A DNA stretch of 9,248 nt from Enterocloster bolteae (GCA_021769025.1 JAETTS010000078.1:1-9248); one strand, 5' to 3'; positions 1 through 7,063 are shown, counted from the stretch's first letter. Translations and numbers: made by a program. The notes: a model not told the origin generated them from the letters alone.

Positions 1-426
1 ACCTATATCCCATTTTATGCACCTGCCATGCTGGCATGCAGTTCATTCTTTATCTTTTCTATGGTGCAGTTTATCAGAGGGATCCCCAGAAGCCTGGATG
101 ATGCGGCGTTTGTGGACGGATGCTCGACCTTAGGGATTTTCATACGGATTATCCTTCCTCTGTCCAAGCCTTGCTTAACTTCCATGGCGGTGTTCCAGTT
201 TATCTGGTCCTGGAATGATTATTTTAATCCGCTTATTTTTATCAATAGCGTCAGCAAATACAATGTGATGCAGGGGTTGAAACTGGGGATGGATGCAACT
301 TCCGGGATTGTGTGGGGACCCATTATGGCCATGTCCACAATCTCCATCATTCCCTGTGTCATTATCTTCTTCTGCTCCCAGAAATATTTTGCGGAAGGGA
401 TTGCTACCAGCGGTATAAAAGGTTAA
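1..426 (+). CDS. Carbohydrate ABC transporter permease, MalG/UgpE type (5' end missing)
   Basis: Inner-membrane subunit of a sugar ABC importer; only the last 141 codons are in the window and the frame is already open at base 1. A hydrophobic segment (about residues 1-22 of the visible part) is followed by the EAA loop that docks on the ATPase: DDAAFVDG, then nine residues, then IILP, close to the family pattern EAA-x3-G-x9-I-x-LP, with Asp in place of the first Glu. Two more membrane segments follow (starting near LTSMAVFQFIWSW and GPIMAMSTISII). The C-terminus FAEGIATSGIKG is the usual ending of the MalG/UgpE branch of the CUT1 family. Its partner permease and the binding protein would lie to the left, outside the window. 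The gene ends 28 bases before the GH67-like gene, suggesting one operon in which it imports an oligosaccharide. Substrate cannot be told from this piece. Confidence 0.93.
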   Translation, partial: TYIPFYAPAMLACSSFFIFSMVQFIRGIPRSLDDAAFVDGCSTLGIFIRIILPLSKPCLTSMAVFQFIWSWNDYFNPLIFINSVSKYNVMQGLKLGMDATSGIVWGPIMAMSTISIIPCVIIFFCSQKYFAEGIATSGIKG

Positions 427-454
427 AACATGTAGAATACAAGGAGAAAACGGA

Positions 455-2188
455 ATGAATAACGAGACCATTTTATGGAATATTGCTCCTGAATGGGAAA
501 ACAGAAATCAAGATAAGAAACTGGAGAAAATGCTTCTGTTTTTTGCGGACATGCATAAGACCCATGCCGCGGCAAGCAAGCTGAATGTCCTGGAAGATTA
601 TTTTAGGAAGGAATCGGAGTGGAACAGCTCCTTTGACTGGGTACAGTTTCACAGTGGAAATCTGTTTGACCACTATGTTCCGGAGAAGTACGGAAAGGCA
701 GGAAATGTGATTGATGAAAAGGGCAATGCCCTTCTGGACGAAGGGATTGCCCTGTGCAAAAGGTATGGGAAAAAGGTTTGCCATATGATCGGGGATTTTG
801 CGCCGCTTACGTGTATTTTGGATGCTTATCCTGAGATGAAAAATCTTCATAACGGTATGTTCTGGCAGCTTCTGTATGACATGGTGGATGGCATGTTCAA
901 ACGTTTTCCGGATTTAGATGAGATGGGGGTTTATTTCTTTGAGTCCAAGAATGTACTTCACTGTGATAATTTTTTTAAGCCGTTTCATTATGGCTCAGAC
1001 TTAAGTGAGAAGGCTCTGGCAGATGAGGGGAATGGGAAAAAGGGACCGGAGGATCTGTCTTATCCTTATTTAAGCTTCGGGGATCACATAAGGATGATGC
1101 TGATGGCCATGACAAAAGCATGTAAAGACAACGGAAAATCATTTCTGCTACTTACCCATGCGTGGTTTCCTTACCAGGAAGAGATCCTGTATGAGGCGTT
1201 AAAAAATTTTCCATCCGATCTGCCCCTTACGCTGGAGCATAATTATACCACCGGTGATTTTAATCCGGCACTGCCGCAGCCTAAGCTTATCGGTCTTCTT
1301 CCCCACCTGAATCACGGGCTGGTATTTTGCTGCGGTATGGAATATCACGGCTTAGGGCTGGTTCCCTGCTGCTTTCCGGAGATTATGGAGGAGAGGATCC
1401 GAGATGCACTGGCGGCAACACCCAACTTAAAGCGGGTCACCATGCGGCCTATATGGGATGGATGCAGTGCGCTGGACACACCTAACGAGGTAAATCTGTA
1501 TGCCCTGATGAAGATGGCGGATGATCCAGGCAGGGGGACGGAAGAACTGTGGCATGAATGGCTCCTTCAGAAATATGGTCTGGAGAGTGAGGATAGGCAG
1601 GAACTACTGGCAGCGGCATTGAGAAATGGATACAAGGCAGTACAGATGACCTTCTTTGAATTTGGAATCCGTACCAATGACCACTCTCATATACAGACAT
1701 TCCAGAACCTGGAATCCCGGCTGTACAACTACGGCAAGGCTCTGATGAAATGGTGTCCCACGCCGGAGAATAAGCAGACTATATATGATCTGTTTGTCTG
1801 CCCAGGGGGAAAGATTCTGAGGAGGAACAGGGAAGTCCATGAGGAGGCAATCCAGCTGGTTCATCAGGCTTTGCAGAAAGTAGAAGGTCTCAGAGAGGTT
1901 TTGGAACAGAAGGACTATGAGGACTTAAGACAGCGCTTTGACGTGCTTAAGACATGGATAACTATCCATGGATTCCAGTATGAGGCATATATGCGCCTGC
2001 TTATTCAGCGCAGGAAGCCAGAACTGGAGAATCATAAGAAGGCAGAGGAGGCCATGACTGCTTTGCTGGAGTACAAACAGAGAATTGAACGAGGGGAGAT
2101 CGCAGACTCCTACCTGTTCTCTCTCTGGCGTATAGACGAGTTTGTGGAAGATTGCCGCAGGGAGTTAAAAGAACTTGAGAATTGGTGA
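455..2188 (+). CDS. Putative glycoside hydrolase related to GH67 alpha-glucuronidases (cytoplasmic, no N-terminal domain)
   Basis: 577 residues, no signal peptide or membrane segment, so probably cytoplasmic. ATG at 455 follows an AAGGAG site (441-446) by 8 bases. The middle and C-terminal parts match the GH67 pattern by eye: GDFNPALPQPKLIGLLPHLN (residues 267-286) resembles the family's DFQ-REP segment with the catalytic Asp; GMEYHGLG (294-301) resembles the QEYLGQ segment with the catalytic Glu; and NEVNLYALMKMADDPGRGTE (344-363) resembles the NDVNFYA-GRLAW segment that opens the helical C-terminal domain. E163, in VYFFES, sits where the acid catalyst is expected. Candidate triad: E163, D268, E296. 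GH67 enzymes are usually near 700 residues; this one lacks the N-terminal domain. GH67 removes (4-O-methyl-)glucuronic acid from xylo-oligosaccharides. The GH105 gene nearby supports a uronic-acid substrate. Assignment rests on motif recall, so another TIM-barrel hydrolase family remains possible. Confidence 0.6.
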   Translation: MNNETILWNIAPEWENRNQDKKLEKMLLFFADMHKTHAAASKLNVLEDYFRKESEWNSSFDWVQFHSGNLFDHYVPEKYGKAGNVIDEKGNALLDEGIALCKRYGKKVCHMIGDFAPLTCILDAYPEMKNLHNGMFWQLLYDMVDGMFKRFPDLDEMGVYFFESKNVLHCDNFFKPFHYGSDLSEKALADEGNGKKGPEDLSYPYLSFGDHIRMMLMAMTKACKDNGKSFLLLTHAWFPYQEEILYEALKNFPSDLPLTLEHNYTTGDFNPALPQPKLIGLLPHLNHGLVFCCGMEYHGLGLVPCCFPEIMEERIRDALAATPNLKRVTMRPIWDGCSALDTPNEVNLYALMKMADDPGRGTEELWHEWLLQKYGLESEDRQELLAAALRNGYKAVQMTFFEFGIRTNDHSHIQTFQNLESRLYNYGKALMKWCPTPENKQTIYDLFVCPGGKILRRNREVHEEAIQLVHQALQKVEGLREVLEQKDYEDLRQRFDVLKTWITIHGFQYEAYMRLLIQRRKPELENHKKAEEAMTALLEYKQRIERGEIADSYLFSLWRIDEFVEDCRRELKELENW

Positions 2189-2203
2189 AAGAGGAATTAT
2201 AAT
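2175..2203 (+). promoter_or_regulatory. Putative internal sigma-A promoter for the two-component genes
   Basis: TTGAGA (2175-2180) and a perfect TATAAT (2198-2203) are separated by 17 bases, the ideal vegetative spacing. The -35 box lies in the last codons of the upstream hydrolase gene and the -10 box just after its stop codon. A transcript would start near 2210, some 30 bases before the response regulator ATG. This would allow the sensor/regulator pair to be made when the upstream operon promoter is off, which a self-inducing locus needs. Confidence 0.55.
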
Positions 2204-2240
2204 TTTTGTAGATTCTTTTTCAGTAATGAGGTAAGAGGGG

Positions 2241-3011
2241 ATGGCAGAATTATACAAGATCATAGTTGCAGATGATGAGACTATTATCCGGGATGGACTA
2301 CTTCATCTTTTTCCGTGGGAGAATCTGGGGTTTACTGTGGCGGCGGATTTCTCGAATGGTATGGAGATTATGGAGTATCTGAAAAACCATGAGGATGTCC
2401 ATGTAGTTCTCACAGATATCAGGATGCCTGTGATGGATGGGATTGAAGTGGCAAAGGCAGCCAAGTCCAGAAACATCAAGGTGATTTTCTTCAGCAGTTA
2501 TGAAGATTTTGCATATGCACGTTCTGCCATCAAATATGATGTATTCGATTATCTTTTGAAACCAGTAAAATATCAGGAATTGGTAGACTGTTTTGAGCGG
2601 TTAAAAAAGGTGCTGGATATAGAATATGCGCCCAAGGAGATACCCAGGGAGGCTGTTTTAGAGATCAAACAAAATCCGATCCCGAAAGTCCTTTCGTATA
2701 TCGATGAACATATTTCGGATTGCTCTTTGGAGGAAGCTTCCCGGACGGTCTATCTGTCTCCCAAATATTTGTCTGTTCTGTTTAAGGAGAACCAGGGAAT
2801 CAGCTTCAGCGATTATGTACAAAACAAGAAAATGAAGAGGGCCTGCGAACTGCTTAAAGATCCCGCTATCCGGCAGTATCAGATCGCCTCCCTGATCGGA
2901 TATGAAAATCCGAAGAATTTTTCCAGGGCGTTTAAGTCCTATTACGGAATTACGCCTCAGGAATATCGGAAGAAGCATCTTGGCGGCGGAGAAGAGGGAC
3001 AGATCATATGA
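2241..3011 (+). CDS. Response regulator with AraC-type DNA-binding domain (YesN-like)
   Basis: 256 residues. The receiver domain spans about 1-125: acidic pair D11/D12, phospho-acceptor D59 in LTDIRMPVMDG, S85 in the FFSSYEDF segment and K107 in DYLLKPVK. An AraC-type double helix-turn-helix covers about 145-247 (IDEHISDCSLEEASRTVYLS, then IASLIGYENPKNFSRAFKSY-YGITPQEYR). The linker is only about 20 residues, so the protein is compact compared with many YesN-type regulators that exceed 500 residues. The start has GAGG and AGAGGGG just upstream, the latter touching the ATG. Its stop overlaps the kinase start (ATGA), a translational coupling typical of such pairs. It is expected to be phosphorylated by the next gene product and to activate the sugar-use genes around it. 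Its binding sites cannot be identified from this window. Confidence 0.94.
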   Translation: MAELYKIIVADDETIIRDGLLHLFPWENLGFTVAADFSNGMEIMEYLKNHEDVHVVLTDIRMPVMDGIEVAKAAKSRNIKVIFFSSYEDFAYARSAIKYDVFDYLLKPVKYQELVDCFERLKKVLDIEYAPKEIPREAVLEIKQNPIPKVLSYIDEHISDCSLEEASRTVYLSPKYLSVLFKENQGISFSDYVQNKKMKRACELLKDPAIRQYQIASLIGYENPKNFSRAFKSYYGITPQEYRKKHLGGGEEGQII

Positions 3012-4765
3012 TGAAAAAATTTTTCTTTCGGAGGCTGCGCAGATACATTCAGTTGTTTATGATTCCCACTGCGTTTCTGATGATTTGCTGCCTGGTGTAT
3101 GTGGTTTACTCCCATTCCGACAGTATCGGGAAAAAGACAAAGCGTTCCGTGGAGGGCATGTATGAAGGTGTGGAGACTCTGTTTCGGGATGCGGTCTATC
3201 CTTACAATCTTGTGCTGGTGAATCCTACCTTCAGCCTTGGCATGCGCAAGCTTTTGTCCCGCAGTGAGATTAGCTATACAGAGCATACCTATGTATACAA
3301 TACGCTGAAGCTGATTCAGACCACTATCAATACCCATCCGTACATCAGCAGTACGTATTTTCAGATTGACGGGTATGAGGAATTTTATAGTTCCAAGGAC
3401 GGAATGATGAGCCTAAGTACCTATGCGGATACGGATTGGTACAGGACGCTGCAGACTATGGATGTAAGTGCCGGAAAATTTACGGAATACCGCCAGGTAC
3501 GGTTCAATCCGTTTGATACAAGAGAATATATCAGCGTATACGATAAGATGCCTACCACCAACGGCAGTTTTGTGGTTAATATCAACTATCAGGATTTCTT
3601 TGATAAGCTGAAGAACCTGCCGGACAAAAATGAAATTCTTTTTATTATCAACGCCAGGGGGGATACGGTAATCACTGTTCCGAAAGACGGGAGCCTGACC
3701 GGGGAGGAGCTTGGAACACTTAACAGGGAACTGAAAAAATATGGGGATCAGCCGCTGGAGGCAAGATGGATTTGGATGGGGCAGACGTTGCATTGCGTCA
3801 GTACAATTCAGGATGGAGAGTATGGATTAACCTACGTTTCCATGATTTCTTCCGGAAGCTTCCTGGACAGGTTTATGATGATTGGTATCTGGATCGGAAT
3901 GCTTTTGCTTGTAGAAATTCTGGTTATCATACTGATCTGTTATTTACTCACCAAGGAATCCTTTTCCCATATTAACCAGGTTTTAAAGTTGTTTGCGGAT
4001 GCGGAAAACGGAATTTATCCGGGAGAGAATAAAGAAGCGGCAGAGGATGAATACGATCTGGTACTGATGAACGTGGTAAAATTCTTTTTGAATACCACGT
4101 TTTTAAAAAGTCAGCTGGAACAACAGAAGCTTAAAAAAGAAAGCGCAGAGATGGCGGCCCTCCAGCTGCAGATCAGCCCTCACTTTTTGTTCAACACCCT
4201 TCAGGCTCTTAATTTTGAGATACAGAAGCAACTGGGAGGGTATCGGCAGGTCAACAGCGTAATGGACGAACTTTCTGCCATCCTGCAGTTTGCGCTGAAT
4301 CCTGGCAATCATCTGGTTACGTTGGAGGAGGAACTGGAGAAGTTGAAAAAATATGCCGGAATCCAGAAATTTCGGTTCAGGGATTCCCTGGTCTTTTATT
4401 GCGAGGTGGAAGAGGAGGCCATGGCAGTCTATGTGCCCAAGATGATTCTGCAGCCTCTGGTGGAGAACAGTATCTCTCATGGAATCCTGCCCAGGAAAGA
4501 GATCGGATATATCAAGGTAAGAGCATTTATCCGGCAGGAAGAACTTTGGGTGACAGTGACCGATACTGGCATTGGGATGTCAAAGGAGCAAATCAGGCAG
4601 AACTACAGGAATATGGCGGATCCAGAAAGCCGGAATATCGGTCTTGCCAATGTGAACCGAAGGCTGGTTTTAAATTATGGGGAGACGGCCGCCTTAAGAA
4701 TCATCAGCAGACAGGGCAGGGGGACATGTATCACCTTTCGGATTCCTCTTGAATTGTGTGTATAG
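3008..4765 (+). CDS. Sensor histidine kinase, YesM type (His_kinase/HATPase_c)
   Basis: 585-residue membrane sensor. A short basic N-terminus precedes TM1 (about 14-34); an extracellular region of about 250 residues, probably a Cache-type ligand sensor, runs to TM2 (about 289-315). A HAMP-like stretch follows and then a short coiled coil (about 366-385). The phospho-acceptor is H392 in QISPHFLFNTLQ, the hallmark of the LytS/YesM kinase family. The ATPase domain has an N box with E486-N487 (VENSISHG), a G1 box D519-TGIGM and a G2 box at G545 (GLANVNRR). ATG at 3008 overlaps the regulator stop as ATGA; a second ATG follows at 3011. An AGAGGG site lies about 10 bases upstream. YesM/YesN pairs in Firmicutes commonly control oligosaccharide import and breakdown loci, which fits the permease and hydrolases on either side. 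The ligand is unknown. Confidence 0.95.
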   Translation: MMKKFFFRRLRRYIQLFMIPTAFLMICCLVYVVYSHSDSIGKKTKRSVEGMYEGVETLFRDAVYPYNLVLVNPTFSLGMRKLLSRSEISYTEHTYVYNTLKLIQTTINTHPYISSTYFQIDGYEEFYSSKDGMMSLSTYADTDWYRTLQTMDVSAGKFTEYRQVRFNPFDTREYISVYDKMPTTNGSFVVNINYQDFFDKLKNLPDKNEILFIINARGDTVITVPKDGSLTGEELGTLNRELKKYGDQPLEARWIWMGQTLHCVSTIQDGEYGLTYVSMISSGSFLDRFMMIGIWIGMLLLVEILVIILICYLLTKESFSHINQVLKLFADAENGIYPGENKEAAEDEYDLVLMNVVKFFLNTTFLKSQLEQQKLKKESAEMAALQLQISPHFLFNTLQALNFEIQKQLGGYRQVNSVMDELSAILQFALNPGNHLVTLEEELEKLKKYAGIQKFRFRDSLVFYCEVEEEAMAVYVPKMILQPLVENSISHGILPRKEIGYIKVRAFIRQEELWVTVTDTGIGMSKEQIRQNYRNMADPESRNIGLANVNRRLVLNYGETAALRIISRQGRGTCITFRIPLELCV

Positions 4766-4805
4766 ACAGATGGAATTGACTAATGAAAATCTGCATAAGT
4801 GTAAG

Positions 4806-4812
4806 AAAGGAG
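4806..4812 (+). promoter_or_regulatory. Ribosome binding site that decides the GH105 start
   Basis: AAAGGAG at 4806-4812 lies 9 bases before an in-frame GTG at 4822. The ATG at 4783 has no comparable site, only a weak GGA. The site would fall inside the coding region if ATG 4783 were the start. Confidence 0.75.
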
Positions 4813-4821
4813 AACAATAGG

Positions 4822-5898
4822 GTGAGCTTTGATTATAAACAGGCTTTGCTGGATACACTTAGGAAACGGTATCCGGATCCAGACGGATATCCTTACCGAT
4901 CCTGGACATATCCCCAGGCATTTATGCTGTGGGGATTTATCAAAGAGTATGAAAAAACAAAAAATCCGGATTACCGCCGATATGCCCTTGGGTATTGTAG
5001 CGGTCATGTGGATGAGGAGGGCGTGATTGATCGGTTTACAGGAAACAGCCTGGACGATATCATGGCAGGCTCTGTGCTGGTATGGGCCTATGCCGAGACC
5101 AGAGAGGAGCGATATCGGGTTGCCTGCAGTTCCATAAAAAAGGTGTACGATACCTATCCACGCACCTGGATGGGCGGTTTCTGGCATGCAAAAGATCTGG
5201 AAGGTGAAATGTGGGTGGACGGCGTGTTCATGAACTTGATGTTTCTGGTACGGTACGGAGCGTATATAGGGGACAGGGAGTCTTGTTTTGAGGAGGCGGT
5301 ACGTCAGCTGGATATCATTTACCGTTGCTGCAATAAGGATCAAAGCGGCCTTCTGTATCATGGGTACAGTGAGAATCCAAGGGTATCCTGGGCCAATCCG
5401 GTGACAGGAAAGGCACCGGAGGTGTGGAGTGAAGGGCTGGGATGGTATGGGCTGATCCTGGTGGAGGTTTTGGATCTTTTGCCCCAGGAGCATCCGGGAT
5501 ATCGGCATGTCATGGAACTTTTCCAAAAGCTGGCTGTCGATTTGGCGAAGGTGCAGGATAAAAAGGCTGGATTGTGGTATCAGGTTGTGGATAAGCCCAG
5601 ATGGCACAGGAATTGGCACGACACCTCCGGAAGCGCTATGTTTCTCTATTGCCTTGGAAAAGGGATCCGCAGAAAGTGGCTGCCTGAGGCAGAGTTTAAA
5701 GAATGCATAGAAAAGGGGTATCGGGGATTGCGGACAAAACTGTGGCTTGGCCCGGACGGCTGCCTGAATGTGAATGATGCATGCAATGGGTTGTGTGTAC
5801 AGAAGGATTACGATGCTTATGTGGATTATGCAAGGGCTGTCAATGCCCAGGAGGCCGTAGCCGCCTGTCTGTGGGCTTTGGTAGAAGAACAAAGGTAA
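4822..5898 (+). CDS. GH105 (GH88-superfamily) unsaturated uronyl hydrolase-like protein
   Basis: 358 residues from GTG 4822, chosen for its strong ribosome binding site; ATG 4783 would add 13 residues without family likeness. No signal peptide, so cytoplasmic. The family is a six-hairpin (alpha/alpha)6 barrel that hydrates the double bond of 4,5-unsaturated uronic acids at the end of lyase products. Numbering from the GTG: D78 in SLDDIMAG and D133 in MWVDGVFMN match the two catalytic Asp residues of B. subtilis YteR (D88, D143); H180 in YHGYSEN matches its active-site His; DTSGSAMFLYCLGKGIR (267-283) is the strongly conserved ETSGSAMF-KG-R segment. WSEGLGWYG (202-210) corresponds to W-x-R-x-x-G-W of YteR, but the Arg is Glu here (E204), so substrate preference may differ. 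It lies 56 bases after the kinase gene and 28 before the reductase, in an operon-like layout. Confidence 0.85.
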   Translation: MSFDYKQALLDTLRKRYPDPDGYPYRSWTYPQAFMLWGFIKEYEKTKNPDYRRYALGYCSGHVDEEGVIDRFTGNSLDDIMAGSVLVWAYAETREERYRVACSSIKKVYDTYPRTWMGGFWHAKDLEGEMWVDGVFMNLMFLVRYGAYIGDRESCFEEAVRQLDIIYRCCNKDQSGLLYHGYSENPRVSWANPVTGKAPEVWSEGLGWYGLILVEVLDLLPQEHPGYRHVMELFQKLAVDLAKVQDKKAGLWYQVVDKPRWHRNWHDTSGSAMFLYCLGKGIRRKWLPEAEFKECIEKGYRGLRTKLWLGPDGCLNVNDACNGLCVQKDYDAYVDYARAVNAQEAVAACLWALVEEQR

Positions 5899-5926
5899 GT
5901 AAAACATATTATTAGGAGGGACATGT

Positions 5927-6925
5927 ATGTATACTGCTTCGGAGAAACGATATGAGGCCATTGCCTATCATCGCTGTGGAGACAGCGGGCTGATGCTTCC
6001 GCCGTTTTCGCTGGGATTGTGGCATAATTTTGGCGATATTACACCTTTCCAGACCATGAAGGAATTGTGCTGTACGGCGTTTGATCACGGAATCACCCAT
6101 TTTGATTTGGCTAATAACTATGGTCCGCCTGCCGGCGCTGCGGAGATCAATTTTGGGAAGATTTTAAAACAGGAATTGGGTGCATACCGGGATGAGATGA
6201 TCATTGCCACAAAGGCCGGATATGATATGTGGCCGGGGCCTTACGGAAACTGGGGAAGCCGCAAATATCTGCTTGCCAGCCTGGATCAGAGTTTGAAGCG
6301 CATGGGGCTTGACTATGTGGACATTTTCTACCATCATCGGATGGATCCGGACACACCCCTGGAAGAGACCATGGGGGCTTTGGCCCAGGCGGTAAACAGT
6401 GGAAAAACCCTGTATGTGGGGTTGTCCAACTATGACGGGCCTACCTTGGAAAAGGCGGAACGAATCCTTAGGGAACGAAAGGTTCCGTTTATCATATGCC
6501 AAAATAAGTATTCCATATTTTTTAGAACAATTGAAGACAACGGCCTTCTGGAAGGGGCAGAAAAGCTGCAGAAAGGGTTGATCTGCTACAGCCCGCTGGC
6601 CCAGGGCCTTCTCACCGGGCGGTATCTGAACGGGATCCCGAAAGACAGCCGTATAGGCAGCGACAATCGTTTCCTGAAGGAATCCGCCTTGTCCAGAGAG
6701 CGGATGGAGCAGATTCAGAGATTGAATGCCATGGCCCGGGAGAGAGGCCAGAGCCTGGCCCAGATGGCTCTGGCATGGCTTTTACAGAACAAGACAGTGA
6801 CCAGTGTCCTGATCGGAGCCTCCAAAAAGGAGCAGATTATGGAGAATCTGGAGGCGGTAAAGAACCTGGAGTTTACCGAGAAAGAGCTTGAGACCATTGA
6901 ACATATTGTAAATGCTGGAGTATAG
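5927..6925 (+). CDS. gpr: Aldo/keto reductase, L-glyceraldehyde 3-phosphate reductase type (YghZ/Gpr)
   Basis: 332 residues, full length, NADPH-dependent (beta/alpha)8 reductase of the AKR14-like group. It resembles E. coli YghZ over its whole length: LSLGLWHNFG-like start (28-36), THFDLANNYGPP (57-68), TKAGYDMWPGPYG (95-107), SRKYLLASLDQSLKRMGL (111-128), SPLAQGLLTGRYLNG (222-236) and VLIGASKKEQIMEN (294-307). Catalytic tetrad by position: D60, Y65, K96, H137. The last two blocks bind the cofactor. It ends about 14 residues sooner than the E. coli protein. ATG 5927 is 7 bases after GGAGG; an out-of-frame ATG lies at 5923. The E. coli enzyme reduces L-glyceraldehyde 3-phosphate and methylglyoxal. 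As the last gene of a uronic-acid locus it may act on a sugar-derived aldehyde; that is inference. The symbol follows the E. coli gene and is not the spore protease of the same name. Confidence 0.88.
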   Translation: MYTASEKRYEAIAYHRCGDSGLMLPPFSLGLWHNFGDITPFQTMKELCCTAFDHGITHFDLANNYGPPAGAAEINFGKILKQELGAYRDEMIIATKAGYDMWPGPYGNWGSRKYLLASLDQSLKRMGLDYVDIFYHHRMDPDTPLEETMGALAQAVNSGKTLYVGLSNYDGPTLEKAERILRERKVPFIICQNKYSIFFRTIEDNGLLEGAEKLQKGLICYSPLAQGLLTGRYLNGIPKDSRIGSDNRFLKESALSRERMEQIQRLNAMARERGQSLAQMALAWLLQNKTVTSVLIGASKKEQIMENLEAVKNLEFTEKELETIEHIVNAGV

Positions 6926-6948
6926 GGGTCAAAACATCTTTTGACCCC
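6925..6948 (+). terminator. Perfect hairpin at the end of the sugar locus; possible terminator
   Basis: GGGGTCAAAA (6925-6934), loop CATC, TTTTGACCCC (6939-6948): a 10-bp perfect inverted repeat that begins on the last base of the reductase stop codon. No T run follows on either strand, so it is not a canonical intrinsic terminator. It may act as a weak terminator or as a 3' end stabiliser. Its place between the sugar locus and the next promoter supports an end-of-operon role. Confidence 0.5.
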
Positions 6949-7025
6949 AACATCATGGCATGACACCAGCAACCGATAGTTACAACTGAAACAAAAACCC
7001 TGTAACAGAAAATCTCATAAATCCA

Positions 7026-7054
7026 TTGAAATATAGAATAAGATTCTGTATAAT
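7026..7054 (+). promoter_or_regulatory. Sigma-A-type promoter of the TSCPD-pcrA unit
   Basis: TTGAAA (7026-7031), a 17-base spacer and a perfect TATAAT (7049-7054). Transcription would start near 7061, leaving an untranslated leader of about 70 bases before the ATG at 7131. Confidence 0.75.
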
Positions 7055-7063
7055 GGGCAGAAT
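7043..7063. promoter_or_regulatory. Inverted repeat enclosing the -10 box; candidate operator
   Basis: ATTCTG (7043-7048) and CAGAAT (7058-7063) are perfect inverted arms of 6 bp around nine bases that contain the whole -10 hexamer. A bound dimeric protein would block the polymerase. No known regulator motif is recognised, and arms this short can occur by chance. Confidence 0.3.

Noticed and set aside
4776..4804. TTGACT before the GH105 gene as a separate promoter
   Set aside because: At 17-18 bases downstream only GTGTAA or TGTAAG is found, and CATAAG is too close, so no convincing -10 box.
4780..5961. Long open frame of 393 codons on the - strand, covering the whole GH105 gene
   Set aside because: It mirrors the GH105 coding frame, shows low-complexity mixtures without family motifs, has no ribosome binding site of note, and the + strand product has clear catalytic motifs.
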